A stretch of DNA of 64,000 bases from assembly GCF_002097715.1 (NCBI RefSeq), contig NZ_CP020737.1, positions 1,736,001 through 1,800,000 of the forward strand, given 5' to 3'. The notes below the pieces were generated by a model that saw only the letters and a list, made by a program, of their open reading frames with translations, searched no databases and was not told the origin of the DNA. Shown piece by piece: positions 16,522-24,614 of the stretch. The DNA is from Burkholderia ubonensis subsp. mesacidophila (GTDB lineage Bacteria > Pseudomonadota > Gammaproteobacteria > Burkholderiales > Burkholderiaceae). The translations under genes and the position numbers were made by a program. Each line of letters opens with the position of its first letter. The stretch's first letter is position 1.

Positions 16522-17742
16522 ATGAAGAACAACAATCGCTCCCTGACGCGCCGCCGCCAGCTGGTGTCGTTCGCGCCGTTCGCGCTGGCGGCCGCGCTGG
16601 CCGTCGCCGGATGCGGAAAGGGCGAGCGCGACGCCGCGCCGGAGACCGCGCAACGCGCGACGGTGGTGACCGTGCGGCCGACCGCGATGCCGCTCTCCGT
16701 CGAGCTGCCGGGCCGGCTCGAGGCCTATCGGCAGGCGGAAGTGCGCGCGCGGGTCGCGGGCATCGTCACCGCGCGCACCTACGAGGAAGGACAGGAAGTG
16801 AAGCAGGGCGCGGTGCTGTTCCGCATCGATCCCGCGCCGCTGAAGGCCGCGCGCGATGCGGCGCAGGGCACGCTCGCGAAGGCGCAGGCCGCGTCGCTCG
16901 CGGCGACCGACAAGCGCCGCCGCTACGACGATCTCGTGCGCGACCGCGCGGTCAGCGAGCGCGACCACACCGAGGCGGTGGCCGCCGACGCGCAGGCGAA
17001 GGCCGAGGTCGCGTCGGCGAAGGCCGAGCTCGCGCGCGCGCAGCTCCAGCTCGACTACGCGACCGTCACCGCGCCGATCGCGGGCCGCGCGCGGCGCGCG
17101 CTCGTCACCGAAGGCGCGCTGGTCGGCCAGAACGAGGCGACGCCGCTCACGACCGTCGAGCAGCTCGATCCGATCTACGTGAACTTCTCGCAGCCGGCCG
17201 CGGACGTCGACGCGCTGCGCCGCGCGGTGACGAGCGGCCGCGCGACGGGGATCGCGCAGCAGGACATCGCCGTGACGCTGCTGCGCCCGGACGGCACCGC
17301 GTATCCGCTGAAGGGCAAGCTGCTGTTTCGCGATCTCGCGGTCGATCCGACCACCGACACCGTCGCGATGCGCGCGCTGTTCCCGAATCCGGACCGCGAA
17401 CTGCTGCCCGGCGCCTACGTGAAGATCGCGCTCGACAACGCGGTCGACCGCCAGGCGATCCTCGTGCCGCGCGACGCGCTGCTGCGCACGGCCGACCGCG
17501 CGTCGGTGCGGGTCGTCGGCGCCGACGGCAAGGTCAAGGACGTCGAGGTCGCGGCCGACCAGATGAGCGGCCGCGACTGGCGCATCACGCGCGGCCTGAA
17601 GGGCGGCGAGCGCGTGATCGTCGACAACGCCGCGCAATTCTCGCCCGATACCGCGGTGCAGCCCGTCGAGCGGGCAGGGCCGGCCAAGGCGGGGCAACCC
17701 GCGGCCGCCTCCGCTCCCGGCGCCACCGCCCGCCAAACCTGA
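16522..17742 (+). CDS. amrA: RND efflux periplasmic adaptor, lipoprotein (AmrA)
   Basis: A 406-residue membrane fusion protein. The lipobox A-V-A-G-C puts the lipidated Cys at 31. The order is beta-barrel edge and lipoyl half (R-L-E-A-Y-R-Q-A-E-V-R-A-R-V-A-G-I-V near 66-83), helical hairpin (about 100-175, Ala/Lys/Arg-rich), second lipoyl half (L-D-Y-A-T-V-T-A-P-I-A-G), barrel domain, then a Pro/Ala-rich tail. It links the inner-membrane pump AmrB to the outer-membrane channel OprA. In Burkholderia this system expels aminoglycosides and macrolides among others; the substrate is inferred from family only. Confidence 0.9.
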   Translation: MKNNNRSLTRRRQLVSFAPFALAAALAVAGCGKGERDAAPETAQRATVVTVRPTAMPLSVELPGRLEAYRQAEVRARVAGIVTARTYEEGQEVKQGAVLFRIDPAPLKAARDAAQGTLAKAQAASLAATDKRRRYDDLVRDRAVSERDHTEAVAADAQAKAEVASAKAELARAQLQLDYATVTAPIAGRARRALVTEGALVGQNEATPLTTVEQLDPIYVNFSQPAADVDALRRAVTSGRATGIAQQDIAVTLLRPDGTAYPLKGKLLFRDLAVDPTTDTVAMRALFPNPDRELLPGAYVKIALDNAVDRQAILVPRDALLRTADRASVRVVGADGKVKDVEVAADQMSGRDWRITRGLKGGERVIVDNAAQFSPDTAVQPVERAGPAKAGQPAAASAPGATARQT

Positions 17743-17757
17743 CCGGTTCGAAACAAC

Positions 17758-20700
17758 ATGGCTCGTTTCTTCATCGATCGCCCCGTGTTCGCGTGGGTGA
17801 TCGCAATCTTCATCATGCTGGGCGGCGTGTTCGCGATCCGCGCGCTGCCCGTCGCGCAGTACCCGGATATCGCGCCGCCCGTCGTCAGCATTTACGCGAC
17901 CTATCCGGGCGCGTCCGCGCAGGTCGTCGAGGAATCCGTCACCGCGCTGATCGAGCGCGAGATGAACGGCGCGCCCGGGCTGATGTATACGTCCGCGACG
18001 AGCAGCGTCGGCATGGCGTCGCTGTACCTGACGTTCAAGCAGGGCGTGAACGCCGATCTCGCCGCGGTCGAGGTGCAGAACCGCCTGAAGACGGTCGAGG
18101 CGCGGCTGCCCGAGCCCGTGCGGCGCGACGGCATCCAGGTCGAGAAGGCCGCCGACAACATCCAGCTCGTCGTGTCGCTGACGTCCGACGACGGCCGGAT
18201 GAACTCGGTGCAGCTCGGCGAATACGCGTCGGCGAACGTCGTGCAGGCGCTGCGGCGCGTCGAGGGCGTCGGCAGGGTGCAGTTCTGGGGCTCGGAATAC
18301 GCGATGCGGATCTGGCCGGACCCGGTCAAGATGGCCGGCGACGGGCTCACCGCGTCGGACATCGCGTCGGCCGTGCGCGCGCACAACGCGCGCGTGACGG
18401 TCGGCGACATCGGCCGCGGCGCGGTGCCGGACAGCGCGCCGATCGCGGCGACCGTGTTCGCCGACGCGCCGCTGAAGACGCCCGCCGATTTCGGCGCGAT
18501 CGCGCTGCGCGCGCGGCCCGACGGCTCGGCGCTGTTCCTGCGCGACGTCGCGCGCATCGAGTTCGGCGGCAATGACTACAACTACCCGTCGTACGTGAAC
18601 GGCAAGGTCGCGACCGGCATGGGCATCAAGCTCGCGCCGGGCTCGAACGCGGTGTCCACCGAGCAGCGCGTGCGCGCGACGATGGACGAGCTGTCGAAGT
18701 TCTTCCCGCCGGGCGTGTCGTACCAGATTCCGTACGAGACGTCGTCGTTCGTGCGCGTGTCGATGAACAAGGTCGTCACGACGCTGATCGAGGCGGGCGT
18801 GCTGGTGTTCCTCGTGATGTTCCTGTTCATGCAGAACCTGCGCGCGACGCTGATCCCGACGCTCGTCGTGCCGGTCGCGCTCGCGGGCACGTTCGGCGTG
18901 ATGTTCGCGGCGGGCTTCTCGATCAACGTGCTGACGATGTTCGGGATGGTGCTCGCGATCGGCATCCTCGTCGACGATGCGATCGTCGTCGTCGAGAACG
19001 TCGAGCGGCTGATGGTCGAGGAAGGGCTCGCGCCGTACGAGGCGACCGTCAAGGCGATGACGCAGATCAGCGGCGCGATCGTCGGCATCACCGTGGTGCT
19101 GACGTCGGTGTTCGTGCCGATGGCGTTCTTCGGCGGCGCGGTGGGCAACATCTACCGCCAGTTCGCGCTGTCGCTCGCGGTGTCGATCGGCTTCTCGGCG
19201 TTCCTCGCGCTGTCGCTGACGCCCGCGCTGTGCGCGACGCTGCTCAAGCCGGTCGGCGACGGCCATCACGAGAAGGGCGGCTTCTTCGGCTGGTTCAACC
19301 GTTTCGTCGCGCGCGCGACCGAGCGCTATGCGCTGCGCGTCGGCGGCGTACTGAAGAAACCGGTGCGCTGGCTGGTCGTGTACGGCGCGCTGACCGCGGT
19401 CGCCGCGCTGATGCTGACGCGCCTGCCGACCGCGTTCCTGCCGGACGAGGACCAGGGCAACTTCATGGTGATGGTGATCCGGCCGCAGGGCACGCCGCTC
19501 GCGGAAACGATGCAGAGCGTGCGCGAGGTCGAGACCTACGTGCGCACGCAGGAGCCGGCCGCGTACACGTTCGCGCTCGGCGGCTTCAACCTGTACGGCG
19601 AGGGGCCGAACGGCGGGATGATCTTCGTGACGCTGAAGAACTGGAAGGACCGCAAGCGCGCGCACGACCAGGTGCAGGCGATCGTCGCGCGCATCAACGC
19701 ACGCTTCGCGGCGACGCCGAACACGACGGTGTTCGCGATGAACGCGCCGGCGCTGCCGGACCTCGGCTCGTCGAGTGGCTTCGACTTCCGGCTGCAGAAC
19801 CGCGGCGGGCTCGACTACGCGGGGTTCGCCGCCGCGCGCGAGCGGCTGCTCGCCGAAGGCGGCAAGCATCCGGCGCTCACCGACCTGATGTTCGCGGGCA
19901 CGCAGGACGCGCCGCAGCTGAAGCTCGACATCGATCGCGCGAAGGCATCCGCGCTCGGCGTGTCGATGGAAGAGATCAACACGACGCTCGCGGTGATGTT
20001 CGGCTCCGACTACATCGGCGACTTCATGCACGGCACGCAGGTGCGGCGCGTGATGGTGCAGGCGGACGGCCGGCACCGGCTCGATCCGGACGACGTGAAG
20101 AAGCTGCGCGTGCGCAATGCGCGCGGCGAGATGGTGCCGCTGGCAGCGTTCGCGACGCTGCACTGGACGCTCGGCCCGCCGCAGCTCACGCGCTACAACG
20201 GCTTCCCGTCGTTCACGATCAACGGCTCGGCCGCGCACGGCCACAGCAGCGGCGAGGCGATGGCCGCGATGGAGCGGATCGCGGGTGAATTGCCGGCCGG
20301 CATCGGCTATGCGTGGTCGGGGCAGTCGTTCGAGGAGCGGCTGTCGGGCGCGCAGGCGCCGATGCTGTTCGCGCTGTCGGTGCTCGTCGTGTTCCTCGCG
20401 CTCGCGGCGCTGTACGAGAGCTGGTCGATTCCGTTCGCGGTGATGCTGGTCGTGCCGCTCGGCGTGATCGGCGCGGTGCTCGGCGTGACGCTGCGGATGA
20501 TGCCGAACGACATCTATTTCAAGGTGGGGCTGATCGCGACGATCGGGTTGTCCGCGAAGAACGCGATCCTGATCGTCGAGGTCGCGAAGGATCTCGTCGC
20601 GCAGGGGATGTCGCTCGTCGACGCGGCGCTCGAGGCCGCGCGGCTGCGGCTGCGGCCGATCGTGATGACGTCGCTCGCGTTCGGCGTCGGCGTGCTGCCG

Positions 20701-20895
20701 CTCGCGTTCGCGTCGGGCGCGGCGTCCGGCGCGCAGATGGCGATCGGCACCGGCGTGCTCGGCGGCGTGATCTCGGCGACCGTGCTTGCGGTGTTTCTCG
20801 TCCCGCTGTTTTTCGTGATCGTCGGCCGGCTGTTCAACGTCGGCCCGCGCCGGCGCGGTGCGCTGCCGGCGACGATGGAGGGTACGTCATCATGA
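17758..20895 (+). CDS. amrB: RND multidrug efflux pump, inner-membrane transporter (AmrB)
   Basis: A 1045-residue HAE1-type RND transporter of normal length. It starts M-A-R-F-F-I-D-R-P-V-F-A-W-V, the family signature. Proton-relay acids are seen in G-I-L-V-D-D-A-I-V-V-V-E-N-V near residues 402-415, and the partner Lys in L-S-A-K-N-A-I-L-I-V-E near 938. Two large periplasmic loops follow TM1 and TM7. It lies 15 bases after amrA and overlaps oprA. The trimer exchanges protons for drugs captured from the periplasm and membrane. Confidence 0.94.
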   Translation: MARFFIDRPVFAWVIAIFIMLGGVFAIRALPVAQYPDIAPPVVSIYATYPGASAQVVEESVTALIEREMNGAPGLMYTSATSSVGMASLYLTFKQGVNADLAAVEVQNRLKTVEARLPEPVRRDGIQVEKAADNIQLVVSLTSDDGRMNSVQLGEYASANVVQALRRVEGVGRVQFWGSEYAMRIWPDPVKMAGDGLTASDIASAVRAHNARVTVGDIGRGAVPDSAPIAATVFADAPLKTPADFGAIALRARPDGSALFLRDVARIEFGGNDYNYPSYVNGKVATGMGIKLAPGSNAVSTEQRVRATMDELSKFFPPGVSYQIPYETSSFVRVSMNKVVTTLIEAGVLVFLVMFLFMQNLRATLIPTLVVPVALAGTFGVMFAAGFSINVLTMFGMVLAIGILVDDAIVVVENVERLMVEEGLAPYEATVKAMTQISGAIVGITVVLTSVFVPMAFFGGAVGNIYRQFALSLAVSIGFSAFLALSLTPALCATLLKPVGDGHHEKGGFFGWFNRFVARATERYALRVGGVLKKPVRWLVVYGALTAVAALMLTRLPTAFLPDEDQGNFMVMVIRPQGTPLAETMQSVREVETYVRTQEPAAYTFALGGFNLYGEGPNGGMIFVTLKNWKDRKRAHDQVQAIVARINARFAATPNTTVFAMNAPALPDLGSSSGFDFRLQNRGGLDYAGFAAARERLLAEGGKHPALTDLMFAGTQDAPQLKLDIDRAKASALGVSMEEINTTLAVMFGSDYIGDFMHGTQVRRVMVQADGRHRLDPDDVKKLRVRNARGEMVPLAAFATLHWTLGPPQLTRYNGFPSFTINGSAAHGHSSGEAMAAMERIAGELPAGIGYAWSGQSFEERLSGAQAPMLFALSVLVVFLALAALYESWSIPFAVMLVVPLGVIGAVLGVTLRMMPNDIYFKVGLIATIGLSAKNAILIVEVAKDLVAQGMSLVDAALEAARLRLRPIVMTSLAFGVGVLPLAFASGAASGAQMAIGTGVLGGVISATVLAVFLVPLFFVIVGRLFNVGPRRRGALPATMEGTSS

Positions 20896-22331
20896 TGTTT
20901 CGCCTGAAGGCGCGCGCAAGCCTGCGCGCTCAGGTCGCGCTGGCCGTAGCGCTCACGCTTGCGGGCTGCTCGCTCGCGCCGCGCTACGAGCGCCCGGCGG
21001 CGCCGGTGCCGTCGACCTATGTGCCGGTAGACGATGTGCCGTCGGCCGCGCAGCCGTCCAACCCCGCGCTGCTCGACGACTGGCGCGCGTATTTCACCGA
21101 TCCGGCGCTGCAGGCGTGGATCGATGCGGCGCTCGCGAACAACCGCGACCTGCGGGTCGCGGCGGGCCGCGTCGAGGAAGCGCGCGCGCTGTACGGCGTG
21201 CAGCGCGCGGACCGGCTGCCGTCGGTCGACGCGAACCTCGGCTACGAGCGCACGCGCGTGTACGACCCCGTCGTGCGCCAGAGCGCGGTGAGCGGGCTGT
21301 ATCGCGCGGGCGTCGGCATCAGCGCGTACGAGCTCGACCTGTTCGGCCGCGTGAAGAGCCTGTCGGACGCGGCGCTCGCCGAGTACTTCGCGACCGCCGA
21401 AGCGCAGCGCACGGTGCGGATCGGCGTGATTGCGGAAGTCGCGAACGCGTATGTCGCGGAGCGCTCGCTCTACGAGCAGCTCGCGCTGGCGCAGCGCACG
21501 CTCGATGCGCGCGAGCGCATCGCGTCGCTCACGCAGCGCCGCTATGCGGCGGGCACGAGCGATGCGATCGAACTGCGATCGGCCGAGATGCTGGTGGCGG
21601 CCGCGCGCGCGTCGCAGGCCGCGCTGCAGCGCGAGCATGCGCAGGCGGTGCGCGCGCTGCAACTCCTGGCAGGCGATTTCGCTCGCGCGGCGCCCGGCGA
21701 CGGTCTGACGCTCGACACGCTCGCGATCGCGCCCGTCGCGCCGGGCGCGCCGAGCGCGCTGCTCGAACGGCGGCCGGACATCCGGCAGGCCGAGGCGCGC
21801 CTGAAGGCCGCGAACGCGCAGATCGGCGCGGCGCGCGCGGCGTTCTTCCCGCGCATCACGCTGACGACCGACATCGGCTCGGTCGGCGACGCGTTCTCGG
21901 GCCTGTTCGCGAGCGGCACCGGCGTGTGGACGTTCGCGCCGCGCGTCACGCTGCCGATCTTCGCAGGCGGGCGCAATCGCGCGAACCTCGACGTCGCGAC
22001 CGCGCGCAAGCACATCGCGGTCGCCGAATACGAGAAGAGCGTGCAGGTCGCGTTCCGCGAAGTGGCGGACGCGTTCGCCGCGCGCGACTGGATCGACGCG
22101 CAGCTCGCCGCGCAGCAGGCGGTCTACGAAGCGGACGGCGCGCGGCTGAAGCTCGCCGAGCGCCGCTACGGCAGTGGCGTCGCGACCTATCTCGAACTGC
22201 TCGACGCGCAGCGCAGCACGTTCGAATCCGGGCAGGAGCTGATCCGGCTGAAGCAGCTCAGGCTCGGCAACGCGATCACGCTGTATCGCGCGCTCGGCGG
22301 CGGCTGGTCGCTGGCCGAAGCCGACGCGTGA
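20892..22331 (+). CDS. oprA: Outer-membrane efflux channel lipoprotein (OprA, TolC/OprM type)
   Basis: A 479-residue NodT/OprM-family factor. The lipobox L-T-L-A-G-C puts the lipidated Cys at 26, followed by S-L-A-P-R-Y-E-R-P. Two repeats of the outer-membrane efflux domain lie near residues 70-260 and 285-475, with the typical L-L-E-R-R-P-D-I-R-Q-A-E-A-R-L in the second half. The start overlaps the amrB stop (ATGATG around 20892-20897), showing translational coupling. It forms the exit duct of the AmrAB pump. Confidence 0.92.
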   Translation: MMFRLKARASLRAQVALAVALTLAGCSLAPRYERPAAPVPSTYVPVDDVPSAAQPSNPALLDDWRAYFTDPALQAWIDAALANNRDLRVAAGRVEEARALYGVQRADRLPSVDANLGYERTRVYDPVVRQSAVSGLYRAGVGISAYELDLFGRVKSLSDAALAEYFATAEAQRTVRIGVIAEVANAYVAERSLYEQLALAQRTLDARERIASLTQRRYAAGTSDAIELRSAEMLVAAARASQAALQREHAQAVRALQLLAGDFARAAPGDGLTLDTLAIAPVAPGAPSALLERRPDIRQAEARLKAANAQIGAARAAFFPRITLTTDIGSVGDAFSGLFASGTGVWTFAPRVTLPIFAGGRNRANLDVATARKHIAVAEYEKSVQVAFREVADAFAARDWIDAQLAAQQAVYEADGARLKLAERRYGSGVATYLELLDAQRSTFESGQELIRLKQLRLGNAITLYRALGGGWSLAEADA

Positions 22332-22435
22332 CGGCGTCGCCCCGCGCGCGTCATATCCGGTAATGTGACCGCTGTCGTCGCGGCGCGGCGGCGGCGCGTT
22401 GGATACGCTTGTCGGCACGACGGAGCGGGGCACGC

Positions 22436-23338
22436 ATGACGATCGATCCAGCACGACTCGGGGCGGCGCTCGCCGCCGGCATCGCGCTCGTGGCGGGGCA
22501 GGCGGCGCACGCGCAGGTGGCCGACGTCGCGGCGATTCCGCCTGGAGCGGCGGCCGCGACGGCGAACGTCGCGGGCGTCGCATTGCCGATCTTCACCTAT
22601 CGCCCCGCGCATTGCGCGCCGGCGATGCTGCTCGTCGTATTCCACGGCGTGCAGCGCAACGGCGCCGCCTATCGTGACCACGCGATGCCGCTCGCCGAGC
22701 GCACCTGCGCGATCGTCGTCGCGCCGCAGTTCGACGCGGCGCGCTTTCCACGGAACGTCTATCAATATGGCGGCGCGAGCGCCGCGCACGGATTGTCGAG
22801 CGACCCGCGCCAGCCGCGCGCGCTCGTTGCGCCGCTCGTCGACTGGGCGCGGCGCGCGTCGGGGATCGCTGCCCCCCGCGTCGTGCTGCTCGGCCATTCG
22901 GCGGGCGCGCAGTTCCTCGATCGCGTCGCTGCGTACGGCGCGCCCGGCGTCGCGCGCATCGTGATCGCGAATCCGTCGACCTGGGTGATGCCGAGCGTGA
23001 CCGACGCCGCGCCGTTCGGCTTCGGCGGCCTCGACCCGGCGCCTGCGGGGGACGCTGCTGACGCCGCGCTGCGCGCGTATCTCGCGCAACCGGTGACGGT
23101 GCTGCTCGGCACGGACGACACCGGGGGCAAGCACCTCGTCCACGGCAGCGAAGCGGACGGGCAGGGCGCCAACCGTTACGCGCGCGGCCTCAATGCCTTT
23201 CGCGCCGCCCGCACCGTGGCCGGGCAACGTGGCTGGACGTTCAACTGGCGCCTCGTCGAGGTGCCCGGTGTCGGCCACGATGCTGCCCGCATGTTTGCAT
23301 CGCCGGCGGCGAGCCGTGCGGTGCAGGACGACCGCTGA
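22436..23338 (+). CDS. Secreted alpha/beta hydrolase
   Basis: A 300-residue protein with a Sec signal peptide (hydrophobic core to about residue 25, A-H-A|Q). The fold markers are L-L-V-V-F-H-G-V-Q near residue 65, the nucleophile elbow L-G-H-S-A-G-A-Q near residue 160, and the likely catalytic His in P-G-V-G-H-D-A-A near residue 283. It recalls polyhydroxybutyrate-depolymerase/Esterase-D-like secreted enzymes, but I cannot assign a substrate. The ATG at 22436 has GGAGCGGGG about 6 bases upstream; an in-frame TTG at 22409 is rejected. It lies 104 bases after oprA on the same strand. Confidence 0.78.
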   Translation: MTIDPARLGAALAAGIALVAGQAAHAQVADVAAIPPGAAAATANVAGVALPIFTYRPAHCAPAMLLVVFHGVQRNGAAYRDHAMPLAERTCAIVVAPQFDAARFPRNVYQYGGASAAHGLSSDPRQPRALVAPLVDWARRASGIAAPRVVLLGHSAGAQFLDRVAAYGAPGVARIVIANPSTWVMPSVTDAAPFGFGGLDPAPAGDAADAALRAYLAQPVTVLLGTDDTGGKHLVHGSEADGQGANRYARGLNAFRAARTVAGQRGWTFNWRLVEVPGVGHDAARMFASPAASRAVQDDR

Positions 23339-23421
23339 TTCCTTTCCCGACATTTTTCGACCGCGTTTGGCCGTTTGGCGGCCGCACTTCGCGCAATCGT
23401 TTGCGCGCCTTTTTCAGGTCG

Positions 23422-23456
23422 CGCATGCATGCCGGCGAGAAGCCGGCATGCATGCG
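23422..23456. other. Perfect 15-bp inverted repeat, possible transcript end
   Basis: CGCATGCATGCCGGC at 23422-23436 pairs perfectly with 23442-23456 over a 5-base loop, 84 bases after the secreted hydrolase gene. No T-tract follows on the plus strand. Confidence 0.7.
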
Positions 23457-23464
23457 TCATCACA

Positions 23465-24011
23465 CCTACTTCATTTGGCGGGTTGACCTTTCAATTATGT
23501 TATGAATCGTCAATTCGGCGGCGGCAAAATGCCGCAAGTGAAACGTTAAAATCGGGTTCGCAAACGATTGCGCGATATTCTGATTAAGCGTCGATTGAAA
23601 ATTAATTTCCCGTCTATTGAAAATGGCGGCGCGCCGTCGTTGTGAATCGACAACGTGTGGCGGATTGGGACAGGGTTGTGTCCTTGTGATGGGGTTCCGT
23701 CTGGAGCCAGCGTGGACAAGGCTGAGGCGAGTTTGACTGGAAGGGGGCAAGAAATGTCTTTTATTTTCAGTCATTTTCGACGCTGAAATCAGGATCGCAA
23801 AACAAAATAAATTGATTGTGAACTGTCGGGAAAGAATCGATTGAATGGCGACGAGTCGGACATTGTCAGCTGGCATTTAACAATGATTTACAGAATACTT
23901 TCGCGCTTATCTCGATAATGCCGCCTCGTGACGGACGGGGCGAGCCAAGCGCTACCGGTTGTGTCCGCCACGTCGTCCCTTTCCTTTGCAATTCATCATA
24001 CGGAATCGATC
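23465..24011 (+). other. AT-rich upstream region of the fimbrial operon, no gene seen
   Basis: About 550 bases that are visibly AT-richer than the coding DNA around them, with many A/T runs. Open frames on either strand are short and unlike known proteins. It is the natural place for the pilin promoter and for binding of AT-preferring regulators (H-NS-like silencers, inference). I could not fix a convincing -35/-10 pair and saw no invertible-element repeats. Confidence 0.5.
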
Positions 24012-24524
24012 ATGAAGAAAACCCTCCTGTCCGCCGTCGCCTTCGCAGCACTGTCCTCGTCGGCCTTCGCCGCCGGCACCGGCACGATCAACTTCACGGG
24101 CGAGATAGTCGCCGGCGCATGCGGCATCGACTCGGGCTCGGTCGACCAGACCGTGCGCCTCGGCTTCGTGCCGACGAACGTGTTCAAGCAGGCCGGCGAC
24201 AAGTCCACGCCGACCAACTTCGACATCAAGCTGACCGACTGCGACACCAGCATCGCGAAGAACGCGTTCTTCACGTTCACGGGCTCGTCGAACGTGAAGC
24301 AGCCGAAGCTGATCGCGACCGTCGGCTCGGCGACCAACGTCGGCATCCGCCTGCAAGCCTCGTCGGGCGAATACCTCGACAACGGCGCCGAGCAGAAGGC
24401 GCCGGTCGTGCTGCAGAACGGCACGAACGTCGCGCGCTTCGCGGCCATGTACGAAGCGACGGCAGCCGGCGTGACGCCGGGCACCGCCGACGGCGTCGCG
24501 AACTTCACGGTTCGCTACCAGTAA
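24012..24524 (+). CDS. fimA: Type 1 fimbrial major subunit
   Basis: A 170-residue pilin with a Sec signal (M-K-K-T-L-L-S-A-V-A-F-A, cut after A-F-A). The mature chain has G-T-I-N-F-T-G-E-I-V-A-G-A-C near its start and a second Cys near D-C-D-T, giving the usual single disulphide. The C-terminus is the beta-strand ending F-T-V-R-Y-Q with the penultimate Tyr recognised by chaperone and usher. The first gene of a pilin-usher-chaperone-tip order. The upstream ribosome site is weak. An intercistronic hairpin follows. Confidence 0.92.
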   Translation: MKKTLLSAVAFAALSSSAFAAGTGTINFTGEIVAGACGIDSGSVDQTVRLGFVPTNVFKQAGDKSTPTNFDIKLTDCDTSIAKNAFFTFTGSSNVKQPKLIATVGSATNVGIRLQASSGEYLDNGAEQKAPVVLQNGTNVARFAAMYEATAAGVTPGTADGVANFTVRYQ

Positions 24525-24539
24525 GCCTCCGCCCCTCGG

Positions 24540-24561
24540 GGAAGGGTGCACGCACCCTTCC
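24540..24561 (+). other. Intercistronic hairpin between pilin and usher genes
   Basis: GGAAGGGTG (24540-24548) pairs perfectly with CACCCTTCC (24553-24561). It lies just after the pilin stop; a TTTTCC stretch follows about 8 bases later. This is the usual place for a partial terminator or mRNA stabiliser that keeps pilin in excess over usher. Confidence 0.65.
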
Positions 24562-24614
24562 TCGCGCCTTTTCCTTTCGTTTCCCACCCTGTTCAGGAAC
24601 ACCGGTAGCCTCTC

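Noticed and set aside
16429..20244. A 1271-codon minus-strand open frame opposite the RND pump genes
   Set aside because: Arg/His/Asp-rich composition, no family features, and the plus strand encodes well-conserved efflux proteins.
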